From Pseudomonadota bacterium (GTDB lineage Bacteria; Pseudomonadota; Gammaproteobacteria; Xanthomonadales; Xanthomonadaceae): a DNA stretch of 64,000 bases. Shown piece after piece: positions 35,154-46,476 of this stretch. A program made the position numbers and the translations under genes. The stretch lies in assembly GCA_023430045.1 (NCBI GenBank), contig JAEZCF010000036.1, positions 27,030-91,029 on the forward strand, given 5' to 3'. Position 1 is the stretch's first letter, and each line of letters starts with the position of its first letter. The notes beneath the pieces are model-generated. The model had not been told where the DNA came from. It saw only the letters and a list, made by a program, of their open reading frames with translations, and searched no databases.

Positions 35154-36878
35154 TCATGGAATGCGCTCGTCGCGGGCATGCGGGCCAAGCGTGGTGCCGA
35201 CGAAACCACCGGCGACATCGGTACTGAGGACGCGTCCATCGGCCTCGACCAGCACCTGCACGTGCCCGCGCGGATCGCGGTTGCCGAAGTGGTAGCGACC
35301 GCCATCGGCGCTGACGGTGAGCACGATGTCCTGCATCGAGCGCGGCAGCTGGCGACGCGCGACCACCGTTGCCGCCTCATCGCCGGCGCGTTTCTCCAGG
35401 AACAGTTCGCTGCCCTGCCCCGTCCGGCGCACGCCCAGGTAATACCAGTGACGTTCGTTCTGGAATACCGCCAGCCCTGCGCTTGCGCCCTCGGCGGGCA
35501 TCCGCAGCGCGGTGCTGGCATCGAAGCGCAGGTGCTGCTGGCGGCGCGACAGGAAGCTCGGGTTGCGCAGCGTGGACAGATCCTCACGCAACGGATGCAT
35601 CAGCAGGTGGCCCGGCCGGGATTGAAGGTCCAGCCAGGCGCGCGTGGGCACGCGTACGAACGACCACTCGGGCCCGGGCGTGGTCGCATCGAATTCGTCG
35701 CGCCAGCGGAAGTTGCCGGTGTTCGGTGCCTGGTCGACCGGCGCGCGCAGGAAGCCCGGCGTTGGCACGACGTAAGGAATCGCCACGCCGGCCTGCAGGA
35801 TGCGTGGCCAGCCGTCCTGCCACCGCACCGGCAGCAGGAAGGTCTCCCGGCCGGTGTTGTAGTGGCGTTCCCCGTATGCGCGGCTGGCCAGGAACAACGC
35901 CCACCAGCTGCCATCCGGCCCCTGTACCAGATCGGCATGGCCGGCGTTGGTGACCGGCAGTTCGCGCGCATCCGGCAGATCGCGCTGGGTCAGGATCGGG
36001 TTGCCGGCGAATGGCTCATAGGGCCCCAGCACGTTGCGGCTGCGCAGCACCACCTGGGAATGTTCTGGGCCGGTTCCACCTTCGGCAGCGGACAGCACAT
36101 ACCAGCCATCCACCTTGTACAGGTGCGGTCCCTCGATCCAGATCGGGTTGCTGTCCGGGTCCACGCCGCCATCCACCAGCACGCTTGCGGGGCCCAGGGT
36201 CCGACCTGCGTCGATATCGATACGGCGGATCCAGATCGCGCGGTGGCCGTCGTAGCGCGGCGGTCCAGCCGGTGCGTCATTGTTCAGCAGGTAGGCCTGG
36301 CCGTCATCGTCGAAGAACAACGAAGGATCAATGCCACCCACATCCGGCAGCCACGTCGGCTCTGACCACGGGCCGGCCGGATCGGTGGCGCTGGCGATGA
36401 AGTTGCCGCCGCTGTCCACCGCGGTGCTGACGACGTGGAAGCGGCCCTCGTGAAACGCGATGGTCGGCGCGAAAATGCCCCGCGACACGCCCAGCCCATC
36501 GAAATCCAGCGTGCCGGAATGCTCGATGACGTGGCCGATCTGCCGCCAGTGCACAAGGTCGGTGCTCTCGTGCACCGGGATGGCGGGGAAATAGCCGAAG
36601 CTGGAGTTGACCAGGTAGAACCGGCCATTGGCCGCGACCACGCTGGGATCGGCGTTGAAGCCGGCCAGCACGGGGTTGCGGAAGTGCCCCTCCGGCAAGG
36701 GCGCGGCGAAGGCATCGTCCTGGCCACGGTACTCGAACCAGTCGAACACCGCAGGCGCCAGACCGTCCGGCGGCGCATCGGGCGGCGTCACGCGCACCTG
36801 CCCGGCAGCGGTCTGCAGGCCCGCGACCAGCACTGTGGCCGCCAGCAACGCACGCACTGCGCCCTGCCTCCTGTGCAT
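35154..36878 (-). CDS. Secreted GH43 beta-xylosidase / arabinofuranosidase
   Basis: The product is 574 residues from ATG 36878, five bases past the ManD stop (36881-36883 being its TGA). A signal peptide (LLAATVLVAGLQTAAGQ) precedes the five-bladed propeller. The GH43 triad can be seen: base Asp in GFNADPSVV, pKa-modulating Asp in GGIDPSLFFDDDG and acid Glu in IWIEGPHLY. The C-terminal ~190 residues form a beta-sandwich typical of GH43 xylosidases (RWRDEFDATTPGPEWSFVR, GASAGLAVFQNERHWYYLG). It acts in the periplasm or at the surface on imported xylo- or arabinoxylo-oligosaccharides. Confidence 0.85.
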   Translation of the reverse strand: MHRRQGAVRALLAATVLVAGLQTAAGQVRVTPPDAPPDGLAPAVFDWFEYRGQDDAFAAPLPEGHFRNPVLAGFNADPSVVAANGRFYLVNSSFGYFPAIPVHESTDLVHWRQIGHVIEHSGTLDFDGLGVSRGIFAPTIAFHEGRFHVVSTAVDSGGNFIASATDPAGPWSEPTWLPDVGGIDPSLFFDDDGQAYLLNNDAPAGPPRYDGHRAIWIRRIDIDAGRTLGPASVLVDGGVDPDSNPIWIEGPHLYKVDGWYVLSAAEGGTGPEHSQVVLRSRNVLGPYEPFAGNPILTQRDLPDARELPVTNAGHADLVQGPDGSWWALFLASRAYGERHYNTGRETFLLPVRWQDGWPRILQAGVAIPYVVPTPGFLRAPVDQAPNTGNFRWRDEFDATTPGPEWSFVRVPTRAWLDLQSRPGHLLMHPLREDLSTLRNPSFLSRRQQHLRFDASTALRMPAEGASAGLAVFQNERHWYYLGVRRTGQGSELFLEKRAGDEAATVVARRQLPRSMQDIVLTVSADGGRYHFGNRDPRGHVQVLVEADGRVLSTDVAGGFVGTTLGPHARDERIP

Positions 36879-36880
36879 GC

Positions 36881-38134
36881 TCACCAGTCCCACATCGCGC
36901 CATCTTCCAGCCGCGCGATCGGCAGCTGCTTCGGCGAATACGGATACTTCGCGGCCAGCGCCTCATCGATGTCCACGCCGTGCCCGGGGGTATCGCCCAC
37001 GTGCAGACGTCCTGCACGCAGCACGTAGTCGTGCGGGAACACCGCATCGGTTTCGTCGGTGTGGAACATGTATTCCTGGATGCCGAAGTTCGGCACCCAG
37101 GTATCGAAATGCAGCGCCGCGCCCATGGTGACCGGCGAAAGATCGGTCGCGCCGTGGAAGCCGGTGCGCACCTGGTGCAGACCAGCGAAATCGGCCAGCC
37201 GCCGGATATGGGTGATGCCACCGCCGTGCACGATGGTGGTGCGGATGTAGTCGATCAGCTGGTTCTCGATCAGGTGCTTGCAGTCCCATATCGAGTTGAA
37301 CACCTCGCCCACCGCCAGCGCGGTCACCGAATGCTGGCGGATCAGTTCGAAGCCCTTCTGGTTCTCCGCCGGCGTTGCATCTTCCAGCCAGAACAGCCGG
37401 TACGGCTCGACGCTGCGGGCCAGTCGCGCCGCTTCGATGGGCGTCAGCCGGTGGTGGACGTCATGCAGCAGCTCCACGTACGGACCATGGTCGTTGCGCA
37501 GGCGCTCGAACAGTTGCGGTACCACGTCGAGATAGCGCGCGGTATTCCACACGGTTTCCGCCGGCAGTTCACTCTCTGCCGGCTCGTAGCCCTTGCCGCT
37601 GGAGATGCCGTAGGCCTTCTTGACCCCGGGCACGCCGCACTGCGCACGCACCGCCAGGAAGCCCTGTTCGATGAAGCCGGCAACCGCATCCGATGCCTCG
37701 GCGATATCGCGCCCATTGGCATGTCCGTAGACCAGCGCGCCTTCGCGCGAGCGGCCGCCCAGCAGCTGGTACAACGGCAGTCCGGCCATCTTCCCCAGGA
37801 TGTCCCACAGCGCCACGTCCACTGCGGCGATCGCGCTCATGGTGACCGGCCCGCGCCGCCAGTAGGCACCGCGATACAGGAACTGCCACATGTCCTCGAT
37901 GCGTCCGGCATCGCGGCCGATCAGGTTGGGTACCACATGGTCCTTCAGATACGACGCGACAGCCAGTTCACGGCCGTTGAGTGTGGCATCGCCGATGCCA
38001 TGCACACCCGAACGCGTGGTGATCTTCAGGGTGACGAAATTGCGTCCCGGGCAGGTGACGATGACCCGGGCGTCGACGATCTCGCGGTCGCGCGACGAAC
38101 CATGGGAGGCGGTGCTGGACGCTGCAGTGCTCAT
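36881..38134 (-). CDS. manD: D-mannonate dehydratase of the enolase superfamily (ManD/RspA type)
   Basis: The product is 417 residues from ATG 38134, with GGAA six bases upstream. Hallmarks are [62 protein letters not shown] and [21 protein letters not shown], covering the metal-binding Asp/Glu set of the family. It dehydrates D-mannonate to 2-keto-3-deoxygluconate. It replaces the unrelated UxuA, which is not in this window. It sits between the acetylesterase and GH43 genes in the aguA operon. Confidence 0.9.
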   Translation of the reverse strand: MSTAASSTASHGSSRDREIVDARVIVTCPGRNFVTLKITTRSGVHGIGDATLNGRELAVASYLKDHVVPNLIGRDAGRIEDMWQFLYRGAYWRRGPVTMSAIAAVDVALWDILGKMAGLPLYQLLGGRSREGALVYGHANGRDIAEASDAVAGFIEQGFLAVRAQCGVPGVKKAYGISSGKGYEPAESELPAETVWNTARYLDVVPQLFERLRNDHGPYVELLHDVHHRLTPIEAARLARSVEPYRLFWLEDATPAENQKGFELIRQHSVTALAVGEVFNSIWDCKHLIENQLIDYIRTTIVHGGGITHIRRLADFAGLHQVRTGFHGATDLSPVTMGAALHFDTWVPNFGIQEYMFHTDETDAVFPHDYVLRAGRLHVGDTPGHGVDIDEALAAKYPYSPKQLPIARLEDGAMWDW

Positions 38135-38148
38135 GAGGGATTCCGGTT

Positions 38149-40086
38149 TCATTCGATCGGGAGTTCGAACGGGCCGGCCGGCAGGCCGTCGCCGTCATAC
38201 AGGGTGACCACCGGGCTGTCGGCCCAGCCGTAGCGCACGCGGCGGGCCCCGGCGATGTCGGCTGCGTGCAGCAGGACGCGCGTGCCGTCGATGCGCGCGG
38301 CAGCGTAACGACAGCTTTCCTGCGTGCTGCCGCACAGCTCGAATCCGACCGGCCCGGAACTGCCATACGCCACCAGGCCGCCGGTGGTATCGCCGAACTC
38401 GACGGCCACCGCATCGCCCTGGCGCCGCGCACCACGCGGCACCGGGCCGGACGGCGGCAGCGCCTCGCCATACGCTACGTGGCGAGCCGCGCGTGCCAGG
38501 CGCCGTCCCACGTCCTGCTTGTTGGCCGGATGGATGTCGCCGCGCTCGCCGATGTCGATGGCCACGGCCAGGCCGGAGTGGGCGTCTTCGGCGACGGTCT
38601 GGCGCTGTGCCTCGCGCAGGCGTGCCCATTCGCTGTCCTGCGGCCGGGTCGGCGCGGCACCGAAGTTGGCCAGTTGCACCACCAGCAGCGGCAGCCCGCT
38701 GCCGAAGCGGGCGCGCAGGTCGTCGCGGTAGGCCGACAGCAGCGCACCGTACTGGCCGGCCTGGAAGGTGTTGGATTCGCCCTGGTACCAGGCGGCACCA
38801 CGCAATCCATAGCCGGCAAGCGGCGCGATCATGCCGTTGTACAGCGCCATCAGCCCGCTGGTCGCGGTCCATGGCGCCACCGGTGGCGTGCCCACGCTGG
38901 CGGGCACCGGGCGCACCTGCCAGCGCTGCAACGGCACACGCGTACCATCGGCCAGCGCCAGTGCCTGGCGTGCGGCCGGGCCGACGATGCCGCCTTCGCG
39001 GTAGGTGTTGAGCACGTTGACGACGATGTGGTTCTCGCCGGCGTGCAGCATGCCGCTCGCCACCGGGTAACGACGTGGCGCGTCGGCGCCGGATTCACTG
39101 CCTACCGCCGTGCCGTTGATCCAGGTCAGGTCCATCTCGTCCACCGGCCCGAGCTCCAGCGTCGCGGCCTGGGCGGCCTGCGCCGCGGTCAGCTGCGCGC
39201 TGGCGCGGTACCAGCCCATGCCGACCACGTCCTGCCGGGCGGCATCCACCCAGCGCAGCGAAGACGTTGCGTCCGTCCATCCTGCTTCGCCAGCGTCCTG
39301 CCACGGCGCATCGCCGTCGGCCACGCCCGGCTGCTGCTGCCACCACGCCTGCCACAGGCGGCCCCAGCCGGCGACGGCCTGGGCCGGATCGCGCTGGCGC
39401 TGGGCCAGGATGTCGAGCTGTGCATCATGACCCCCGAGCCGCCGCAAGGCGGGTTCGCTCAGCCAGGCCTGGATGCGGGTACCACCCCATGAGGCGTGGA
39501 TCAGTCCGATCGGCACGTCCACCGTGCCCTGCAGTTCGCGGCCGAAGTAGTAACACGCCGCGGAAAATCCGCGCACGCTTTCAGGGCTGGCCGCCTGCCA
39601 GCGCGGGGGTACGGCGAAACGGGCGAGCGGTGTCGGGCTCGCGTGTTTTTCCACCTGCAGCAGGCGCAGCCGGTCGTTGCCGGCGCTGGCGATTTCCGAG
39701 CGCGAATCCAGGCTGCGGTGCACCTGCAGTTCCATGTTCGACTGGCCGCTGCACAACCACACATCGCCGACCAGGATGTCCTGCAGACGTTGTATCTGGG
39801 TACCGGCGCGCGCTTCGAGCATGTAGGGGCCGCCGGCCGGCAGCTCGGGAAGCTCCAGGCGCCACTGGCCGTGGGCGTCTGCACGCGCGCGTGCGCGGTG
39901 GGTGCCGAGCCGCACATCAACCTGTTCGCCGGGCGCGGCCTGGCCCCACACCGGAATCGGACGGTCGCGCTGCAGCACGGCGTGGTCATCGAACGGGGCG
40001 GACAGCAGCGTGGCGGCGCCAGCGGTGCCGCCCATGCAGGCAAGGACGGCGGCAAGCACAGCGCGTGGGATGCGGATCGCGGGCAT
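38149..40086 (-). CDS. Acetylesterase of the sialate-O-acetylesterase (SASA) type, probable acetyl-xylan deacetylase
   Basis: The product is 645 residues from ATG 40086, three bases after the GH67 stop. A signal peptide ([16 protein letters not shown]) is present. The nucleophile Ser is in [10 protein letters not shown] (near residue 113); further blocks are [10 protein letters not shown] and YQGESNTFQ, and a C-terminal HPANKQDVG supplies the Asp/His region. A jelly-roll domain is inserted between the halves. In xylan loci this family removes acetyl groups from xylo-oligosaccharides bearing glucuronate, allowing GH67 to act. The name sialate esterase is historical; no sialic acid genes are nearby. 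Confidence 0.82.
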   Translation of the reverse strand: MPAIRIPRAVLAAVLACMGGTAGAATLLSAPFDDHAVLQRDRPIPVWGQAAPGEQVDVRLGTHRARARADAHGQWRLELPELPAGGPYMLEARAGTQIQRLQDILVGDVWLCSGQSNMELQVHRSLDSRSEIASAGNDRLRLLQVEKHASPTPLARFAVPPRWQAASPESVRGFSAACYYFGRELQGTVDVPIGLIHASWGGTRIQAWLSEPALRRLGGHDAQLDILAQRQRDPAQAVAGWGRLWQAWWQQQPGVADGDAPWQDAGEAGWTDATSSLRWVDAARQDVVGMGWYRASAQLTAAQAAQAATLELGPVDEMDLTWINGTAVGSESGADAPRRYPVASGMLHAGENHIVVNVLNTYREGGIVGPAARQALALADGTRVPLQRWQVRPVPASVGTPPVAPWTATSGLMALYNGMIAPLAGYGLRGAAWYQGESNTFQAGQYGALLSAYRDDLRARFGSGLPLLVVQLANFGAAPTRPQDSEWARLREAQRQTVAEDAHSGLAVAIDIGERGDIHPANKQDVGRRLARAARHVAYGEALPPSGPVPRGARRQGDAVAVEFGDTTGGLVAYGSSGPVGFELCGSTQESCRYAAARIDGTRVLLHAADIAGARRVRYGWADSPVVTLYDGDGLPAGPFELPIE

Positions 40087-40088
40087 GG

Positions 40089-42317
40089 TCAGATTCCGGG
40101 AGCGAACGGGAACGACAGCGACTGGTAATACGACAGCGGATGCGCAGGGTCGGGCTGTCCGGCTGGAAGCGGCCGTCCGCTCAGGCTCTGGAAGTACGCC
40201 ACGCAGGCATCGCGCCACCATTGCGCTTCCTGCTGCTGGATGGCCAGGAACGCCGCGACTTCACGATGACGCGCCGCATCCACATACGGCGCCAGCGTGT
40301 CCCACGTGCCGCGCATCGCCTTCACTTCATCCACGCCGCGCCCGTAGCGGATCACCAGTTCGTCCCACAGACTGCGCCCCGAGGCCATGCGGTGATCCCA
40401 CGCAACGTGGTGGAACCACAGCAGGTACTGCTCCGGAACCTCGGCCAGGCTGCCATGGCGGCGCGCAAGCGGTGGCGCGTACTGGACCACGGCATCGCTG
40501 CCGGTGGCGCTGCGATCGAAGCCGATGCCCTGCACATCGGCGCGGTGGTAGTACACCGGATCCCAGTCCGGACGTTCGCTGCCGGCATCCCATGGTGCGG
40601 GCCCATAGTGGTGGCTGCGGCCCATCAGGTGGGCCAGGCCCAGCGGGGTCATGTAATCCACCACCGCCTGGTGCGAGCGCATCATCATCGCCAGCGCCGG
40701 GTCCACGAATGCGGCGTCGTTGGAGAAGGTCATGCGCAGCCAGTCGTCGGCGATGGTCGCCGCATCGTCCATCGGATCCCAGGCCAGTCGTCCGAACGCA
40801 TACCAGTTGGCCTGGTCGAACTGCGAGCCGGACCAGTTGCGGTCGCTGCCGATGTTCGCCACGCCGGCCATGCCGGTCAGCCGCGAACCCTGCAGCGAGC
40901 CGTCGACGACCTTTGCCACCGTCGAGCCCTCGCCCTGCACCCAGGTGTCCGCGCGCAGCGTTTCTTCATACATCGTGCCGAGGTAGGCCAGATGGGTGGC
41001 GAAACCCAGGTATTCCTTGGTGATCTGGAACTCCATCATCAGCGGCGTTTTCGGCATCGCGCCGAACAGCGGGTGGAACGGTTCGCGCGGCTGGAAGTCG
41101 ATCGCTCCGTTCTTGACCTGCACCAGCACGTTGTCGCGGAAGCGTCCGTCGAGCGGCACGAACTCGTCATAGGCCTGCCTGGCGCGGTCCGGCGAGGTCT
41201 CATGCGAATACACGAAGGCGCGCCACATGACGATGCCATCGTGCGGGGCCAGCGCATCGGCCAGCAGGTTGGCGCCCTCGGCGTGGCTGCGACCATAGTC
41301 CTGCGGACCCGGCTGGCCTTCGGAATTGGCCTTGACCAGCAGGCCGCCGAAGTCGGGGATGTAACGGTAGATCTCGTCGGCCTTGTCCTTCCACCAGCGC
41401 CGCACCGCCGGATCCAGCGGGTCGGCCGTTGCCAGGCCACCGATCTCGATGGGCGCGCTGAAACGGGCGCTCAGGTAGATGCGGATGCCATACGGGCGCA
41501 TCACCGATGCGAGCGCCGCAGCCTTTTCCAGATACATCGGGGTCAGGCTGAGTGCGTTGGCGTTGACGTTGTTGAGCACCGTGCCGTTGATGCCGATCGA
41601 CGCATTGGCGCGCGCGTAATCGGTGTAGCGCGGGTCCAGCCAGGCGGGCAGCTTCTGCCAGTCCCACAACGACTGTCCGGCGTAACCGCGCTCGACGCTG
41701 CGGTCCAGGTTGTCCCAGTGGTTCAGCACGCGTCGCTGGATCTTCGGTGCCTGGCGGATATCGACGTTGGCCAGTGCCTTCGTGGTCTGCAGCAGGCGCA
41801 GCAGGTGGAACACGCCGTGCAGGGTGCCGGCATCGGCGTTCGCCGCCACCACCGTCAGCGTCCGGCCCTGCTGGGGCAGTTGCCGGATGAGATAGCCTTC
41901 CTCGCCCAGGTTCCGCAGCGGCAGGCGCAGCGCGGCGATCCGTTGCGATGACGCCGGGGTGCCGACCAGCAGCTCGCCCTGCCCTGCTGCCGCGACGCCG
42001 CTGTCCACTGCGCCGAGCAGGCCCTGCAGGCCGCGCAGCAGTTCATCGCGCGCCGCGCGTTGCATTGGCGTGGCATCCGGTGCATCGATGCTGCCCAGCT
42101 GCGTGCGGAACGCCTGTGCCTGCGCGACGGGCAATGGCAGGTAACGCAGCCACAGATCATGGCCATCCTCTGCCACCGCCGGCCCCGCCGCGAGCAGCGC
42201 CAACACAAGGGCCAGCAGCGGCATGGCGATGCGACGGAGCGCACCTGCGCCCGGCACGACGATGGATGAGGCCTGCGTGACGTCATGACCCACGGGGAAC
42301 TGCCTGCCTGCAGACAT
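40089..42317 (-). CDS. aguA: GH67 alpha-glucuronidase
   Basis: The product is 742 residues from ATG 42317 (adjacent ATG 42320 is also possible), seven bases after GGAGG. A signal region (MPLLALVLALLAAGPAVA) is preceded by about 30 residues, so export is likely but the exact start is uncertain; ATG 42224 is an alternative. GH67 motifs are RRVLNHWDNLDRSVERGYAG, the acid-bearing KANSEGQPGPQDYGR, and the catalytic Asp and Glu in VKNGAIDFQPREP and MEFQITKEYLG. It releases 4-O-methyl-glucuronic acid from the non-reducing end of aldouronic acids. It is the first gene of a six-gene operon under a XylR-like box. Confidence 0.93.
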   Translation of the reverse strand: MSAGRQFPVGHDVTQASSIVVPGAGALRRIAMPLLALVLALLAAGPAVAEDGHDLWLRYLPLPVAQAQAFRTQLGSIDAPDATPMQRAARDELLRGLQGLLGAVDSGVAAAGQGELLVGTPASSQRIAALRLPLRNLGEEGYLIRQLPQQGRTLTVVAANADAGTLHGVFHLLRLLQTTKALANVDIRQAPKIQRRVLNHWDNLDRSVERGYAGQSLWDWQKLPAWLDPRYTDYARANASIGINGTVLNNVNANALSLTPMYLEKAAALASVMRPYGIRIYLSARFSAPIEIGGLATADPLDPAVRRWWKDKADEIYRYIPDFGGLLVKANSEGQPGPQDYGRSHAEGANLLADALAPHDGIVMWRAFVYSHETSPDRARQAYDEFVPLDGRFRDNVLVQVKNGAIDFQPREPFHPLFGAMPKTPLMMEFQITKEYLGFATHLAYLGTMYEETLRADTWVQGEGSTVAKVVDGSLQGSRLTGMAGVANIGSDRNWSGSQFDQANWYAFGRLAWDPMDDAATIADDWLRMTFSNDAAFVDPALAMMMRSHQAVVDYMTPLGLAHLMGRSHHYGPAPWDAGSERPDWDPVYYHRADVQGIGFDRSATGSDAVVQYAPPLARRHGSLAEVPEQYLLWFHHVAWDHRMASGRSLWDELVIRYGRGVDEVKAMRGTWDTLAPYVDAARHREVAAFLAIQQQEAQWWRDACVAYFQSLSGRPLPAGQPDPAHPLSYYQSLSFPFAPGI

Positions 42318-42367
42318 CATCCTGCCTCCATTCGTTGCATCAAGGGGGTGTGCTCGCCGCTGTATCC

Positions 42368-42381
42368 GGTTACCGCTACCA
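42368..42381. promoter_or_regulatory. Imperfect XylR box between aguA and xylR
   Basis: GGTTACCGCTACCA matches the locus box TGGTAGCGCTACCA at 11 of 14 positions, with one perfect half-site. It lies in the short divergent spacer, 50 bases from the aguA start and 73 from the regulator start, so it could control both. Confidence 0.6.
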
Positions 42382-42454
42382 TGCTTCGGACGTCCACCGT
42401 GGCCACTTCGACATCCAGGTCGTGGCCGTGGCGCACTTTCCCGAGGGTCGATAC

Positions 42455-43537
42455 GTGAGCAACGACAGGAAATCCATCCGCCGCAGGAGCCACGCCATCA
42501 CCATCGACGAGGTGGCCAGCCTGGCCAAGGTCTCGCCGATGACCGTGTCGCGCGTGGTCAACGGCAAGGGCAATGTCCGCGAATCCACCCGCGAACGGGT
42601 GATGCGCGCGGTGGACAAGCTGGGTTACACGCCGAACCTGGCCGCGAGCACCCTGGCGGCCGCGCAGAACACGCGCATCGCGCTGATCTACAGCAACCCC
42701 AGCGGTGCGTACCTGCGCGAACTGCTGGTAGGCGTGCTGCATGTCGCCTCGCGTACCGCCATCCAGCTGGTGATCGACTACTGGGACGAACTGGATGCCG
42801 CCGACGAGCGCAAGGCTGCGCGGCGGCTGGCCAAGGGTGTTTCCGGGGTGATCCTGCCGCCGCCGCTGTGCGAATCCGACGCGGCCGTGCAGGAGCTGGT
42901 GAAGGCCAACGTGCCGGTGGTGGCGATCGCCTCCGGACGCTTCCACGACCGCATCTCCTGCGTGCACATCGACGAGTTCCGCGCCGCGCGCGACATGACC
43001 GAGCACCTGATCGCGCAGGGCCATCGGCGCATCGGCTTCATCAAGGGCCGCGAGGACATGACCGCCAGCGAACTGCGCTTCGAGGGTTTCCGTGCCGCTC
43101 TGGAGGCGCATGGCATCGCCTTCGACAAGCACCTGGTGCAGGCCGGCAACTACACCTACCGCTCGGGCCTTCTCGCTGCGGAAAAGCTGCTGGCGCGCCG
43201 CACCCTGCCGACCGCGATCTTCGCCAGCAACGACGACATGGCCGCCGCCGCCGTATCGGTGGCGCACCGTCGTGGGCTGGACGTGCCGCGTGACCTGTCG
43301 GTGGTCGGCTTCGATGACAGCTCCTCGGCCACCACCGTGTGGCCTGAACTCACCACCGTGCGCCAGCCGATCGCCGCGATGGCCGACGCCGCGGTGGATG
43401 TCCTGCTGCGCAGCATCCGCAGTGGCGAACAGGGCGAGCGCAGCATCGTCGACGAAGTGTTCGGCCACCAGCTGGTGGAACGCCAGTCGGTGGCACCGCC
43501 GCCGCGGACGACGGCGGTGCGTAGCAGGACGAGGTGA
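42455..43537 (+). CDS. xylR: LacI family transcriptional regulator of xylan use (XylR-like)
   Basis: The product is 360 residues from GTG 42455, with GAGGG a few bases upstream. The N-terminal LacI HTH is intact (ITIDEVASLAKVSPMTVSRVVNGKGNVRESTRERVMRAVDKLGYTPN). The rest is a periplasmic-binding-protein-like effector domain (IALIYSNPSGAYLREL, GVILPPPLCE, HRRIGFIKG, AIFASNDDMAAAA, LSVVGFDDSS). It should repress the xylan genes until a xylan-derived sugar binds. It is divergent from aguA and convergent with xylA, and TGGTAGCGCTA-type boxes occur before all transcription units of the locus. The effector (xylose, an oligosaccharide or glucuronate) is not known from sequence. Confidence 0.88.
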   Translation: MSNDRKSIRRRSHAITIDEVASLAKVSPMTVSRVVNGKGNVRESTRERVMRAVDKLGYTPNLAASTLAAAQNTRIALIYSNPSGAYLRELLVGVLHVASRTAIQLVIDYWDELDAADERKAARRLAKGVSGVILPPPLCESDAAVQELVKANVPVVAIASGRFHDRISCVHIDEFRAARDMTEHLIAQGHRRIGFIKGREDMTASELRFEGFRAALEAHGIAFDKHLVQAGNYTYRSGLLAAEKLLARRTLPTAIFASNDDMAAAAVSVAHRRGLDVPRDLSVVGFDDSSSATTVWPELTTVRQPIAAMADAAVDVLLRSIRSGEQGERSIVDEVFGHQLVERQSVAPPPRTTAVRSRTR

Positions 43538-43567
43538 GGTCATATCCATCGCCCGTCCCTGCCCGGC

Positions 43568-44899
43568 TCAGCGCAGCAGGTACTGGTTGACCAGGTTTTC
43601 ATACGCTTCCTGGCGCCCGCTGGTCTGTGCCGGCTCTCCGGCATTGCGGGCCAGGTCGGCGATCGCCGCCAGATCCAGCTTTCCTTCGGCGAATTCGCGG
43701 CCCTTGCCGCTGTCGAAGCTCGCATAGCGCTGCTGGCGCCACTGCTCCAGCGGCGATGCGGTGATCAGCGCATGGGCCACTTCCAGGCCACGTGCGAACG
43801 CATCCATGCCGCCGATGTGGGCGATGAACAGGTCCTGCATGTCGGTGGATTCGCGGCGCGGCTTGGCATCGAAGTTAAGGCCACCTTCCAGCCCGCCCTG
43901 GCGCAGCACCACCAGCATGGCGCCGATGGTGTCATACAGGTCGGTCGGGAACTGGTCGGTATCCCAGCCGTTCTGCGGATTGCCACGGTTGGCGTCGATG
44001 CTGCCAAGCAGCCCGGCGTCGGATGCCACCTGCAGGTCGTGCTGGAACGTGTGCCCCGACAGCGTGGCGTGGTTGGCTTCGATGTTGAGCTTGAAATCCT
44101 TGTCCAGGCCATGCTGGCGCAGGAAGCCGGCGACGGTGGCGCTGTCGAAGTCGTACTGGTGGTGCATCGGCTCCATCGGCTTGGGCTCGATGAGGAAGTT
44201 GCCCTTCAGGCCGATGCTGCGGCCGTGGTCACGCGCGGCGGCGAGGAAGCGGGCGAAGTGGTCCAGCTCGCGCTTCATGTCGGTGTTGTGCAGGCAGGAA
44301 TAGCCTTCGCGGCCGCCCCAGAACACATAATGCTCGCCGCCGAGTTCGACGGTGGCCTCCAGCGCGGCCTTGACCTGGATGGCCGCGCGCGAGACCACAG
44401 CGAAATCCGGATTGGTGGCTGCGCCGTTCATGTAGCGCGGGTGCGAGAACAGGTTCGCTGTGCCCCACAGCAGCTTCATGCCGGTGGCGTCCTGGCGTTC
44501 CTTCGCCAATGCGGTCATGTGCCTGAGGTTGCGCTCGTACTCGCCGATGTCATCGGCATCCGGGGCCAGGTCGATGTCATGGAAGCACCAGTACGGCGTG
44601 CCGAGCTTGGTGAAGAACTCGAACGCGGCATCGACCTTGGCCTCGGCGGTGGCCATCGGCGAGCCGGCCTCCCACGGGAACCGGCGGGTGCCGGGACCGA
44701 ACGGATCGGCGCCGGCATTGCCGAAGGTATGCCAGTAACAGGTGGCGAAGCGCAGATGCTCGGCCATGGTCCTGCCGCCGATCCTGCGTTCGGCGTCGTA
44801 CACCTTGAACGCCAGCGGGTTGTCTGATTCGCGGCCTTCGAAGCCGATGCGGTCGATGCCGGGGAAATATTCCTTTGCGCCGATGAAGAGGCTGGTCAT
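43568..44899 (-). CDS. xylA: Xylose isomerase
   Basis: The product is 443 residues from ATG 44899, with AAGGA upstream; the frame is open further left but there overlaps xylB antisense-free coding. Family blocks are [25 protein letters not shown] with the catalytic His/Asp, [36 protein letters not shown] with metal ligands, and [19 protein letters not shown]. It converts D-xylose to D-xylulose in the cytoplasm. Only 29 bases separate it from xylB upstream, so the two are co-transcribed. Confidence 0.95.
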   Translation of the reverse strand: MTSLFIGAKEYFPGIDRIGFEGRESDNPLAFKVYDAERRIGGRTMAEHLRFATCYWHTFGNAGADPFGPGTRRFPWEAGSPMATAEAKVDAAFEFFTKLGTPYWCFHDIDLAPDADDIGEYERNLRHMTALAKERQDATGMKLLWGTANLFSHPRYMNGAATNPDFAVVSRAAIQVKAALEATVELGGEHYVFWGGREGYSCLHNTDMKRELDHFARFLAAARDHGRSIGLKGNFLIEPKPMEPMHHQYDFDSATVAGFLRQHGLDKDFKLNIEANHATLSGHTFQHDLQVASDAGLLGSIDANRGNPQNGWDTDQFPTDLYDTIGAMLVVLRQGGLEGGLNFDAKPRRESTDMQDLFIAHIGGMDAFARGLEVAHALITASPLEQWRQQRYASFDSGKGREFAEGKLDLAAIADLARNAGEPAQTSGRQEAYENLVNQYLLR

Positions 44900-44928
44900 G
44901 GTCAATCCTTCATTGCTGGGGGATGGAA

Positions 44929-46446
44929 TCAGGCGTAAAGCGGAGCGATCGCCTGCAGGTAGGTCTGGAAACGCTGGTAACCGCTGGCGTAGGCGGCCAC
45001 GCGTCGTGGATCGGGCGTGGCCGACAGCGCTTCGTCCACCTGCAGGTGGTCGAGCACCACGTCGGCCAGCGACGTGTCGGCGCCTTCGCCGCGCCGGTGC
45101 GCCCACAGGGCCTGCAGCGCGGCGCCGAACGCGGCGCCTTCTGGCTGGCTCGGCACCACCACCGGCAGGTCGAAGACATCGGCCACCAGCTGGCGCCACT
45201 GCGCGCTCTTGCTGCCGCCGCCGGTGAGCAGCACGGTATCGAAGCGCAGCCCGGCATCGACGAAGGCGTCGTAGCCGTTGCGCAGGCTGTAGGTGGCTCC
45301 TTCCATGGCCGCGCGGTAGTGATGCGCGGGGGTGGCGTTGTGCAGGTCCATGCCGAACAGGCCGGCACGTGCCGAGGGCAGGTCCGGGGTACGTTCGCCG
45401 TTGAAGAACGGCAGCATCACCAGGCCATCCGCGCCGGGGGGCGTCGAGGCGATGGCCGCCTCGGCCTGCGCGCGATCGAACTGGAACAGCCGTGCGGTGG
45501 TTTCGGTGGCGACGGTGCAGTTCATGGTGCAGATCAGCGGCAGCCAGCCACCGCTGGAGGAACAGAACGCGGCCCAGCGCGCCTGCTCGTCCACCACCGG
45601 ATGGTCCGCATGCGCGAACAGCGTGCCGGAGGTGCCCAGGCTCATCGTCAGCCGACCGGGAACCACATTGCCGGTGCCGATCGCGGCCATCATGTTGTCG
45701 CCACCGCCGGTGGTGACGCGCACGTCGGCAGGCAGCTGCAGCGTCTTCGCGATGGCCGGCAGGATCGTGAAGGTGGTGCCGGCCTCGACCAGCGGCGGCA
45801 GCGCATCGCGCAGGTCACGGTCGGCATCGATGGCACGCAGCATCGGTTCGGACCAGGTGCGGCTGCGCACATCCAGCCAGCCGGTTCCGGAGGCATCACC
45901 CGCTTCCATGAAGCGCTCGCCGGTCAGCCAGAAATTCACGTAATCGTGCGGCAGCAGGATGGTCGCCATCGCTGCATAGGCATCGGGACGATGCGTGCGC
46001 GTCCACGGCAGCTTGGACGCGGTGTAGCCCGCCAGGATCGGGTTGCCGGCCAGGCCCACGCTGCCCGGCATGCCGCCCACGCTGTCCATGATCGCATCGC
46101 ACTCGGCATCCGTGCTGGTATCGCACCACAGCTTCACCGGCGCGGTGACGCGGCCTTCGGCATCCACCGGAACGAAGCCGTGCTGCTGGCCGGATACCGC
46201 GATGGCACGCACGCGTGCGCGGTGCGCGACATCCAGGGCGGCGAAACACGACTGCATCGCCTCGATCCACCACTGCGCCTGCTGTTCGCGGGTGCCGTCC
46301 TCGGCACTGGTCAGTTCCAGCGCGGCGGCCGTGGTAGCGACCACTTCGCGTGCCTGCGGATCATAGGCCACCAGCTTTACGCCCTGGGTACCGATGTCCA
46401 GGCCGACGAACAGCCCGCCATCGTGTGTTGCTGCTGCTTCAGACAT
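44929..46446 (-). CDS. xylB: Xylulokinase
   Basis: The product is 505 residues of the FGGY kinase family. It has the N-terminal phosphate loop [20 protein letters not shown], the substrate region WCDTSTDAE, the catalytic Asp in [15 protein letters not shown], and the adenosine motif [11 protein letters not shown]. It phosphorylates D-xylulose to xylulose-5-phosphate for the pentose phosphate route. A perfect-core XylR box ends 17 bases upstream of its start, giving the xylBA pair its own control point inside a larger same-strand run. Confidence 0.94.
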   Translation of the reverse strand: MSEAAATHDGGLFVGLDIGTQGVKLVAYDPQAREVVATTAAALELTSAEDGTREQQAQWWIEAMQSCFAALDVAHRARVRAIAVSGQQHGFVPVDAEGRVTAPVKLWCDTSTDAECDAIMDSVGGMPGSVGLAGNPILAGYTASKLPWTRTHRPDAYAAMATILLPHDYVNFWLTGERFMEAGDASGTGWLDVRSRTWSEPMLRAIDADRDLRDALPPLVEAGTTFTILPAIAKTLQLPADVRVTTGGGDNMMAAIGTGNVVPGRLTMSLGTSGTLFAHADHPVVDEQARWAAFCSSSGGWLPLICTMNCTVATETTARLFQFDRAQAEAAIASTPPGADGLVMLPFFNGERTPDLPSARAGLFGMDLHNATPAHHYRAAMEGATYSLRNGYDAFVDAGLRFDTVLLTGGGSKSAQWRQLVADVFDLPVVVPSQPEGAAFGAALQALWAHRRGEGADTSLADVVLDHLQVDEALSATPDPRRVAAYASGYQRFQTYLQAIAPLYA

Positions 46447-46462
46447 GGGATTGCCCCGGAAA

Positions 46463-46476
46463 TGGTAGCGCTATCA
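46463..46476. promoter_or_regulatory. XylR box upstream of xylBA
   Basis: TGGTAGCGCTATCA differs from a perfect palindrome at a single base and lies 17 bases before the xylB start, where bound repressor would block transcription of xylBA. The 150-base gap to the epimerase gene can hold the promoter. Confidence 0.8.

Noticed and set aside
31969..35295. Plus-strand open frame of over 1100 codons across uxuB and GH3
   Set aside because: It is antisense to two genes with clear catalytic motifs; Arg/His/Gln-rich composition is typical of mirror frames in GC-rich DNA.
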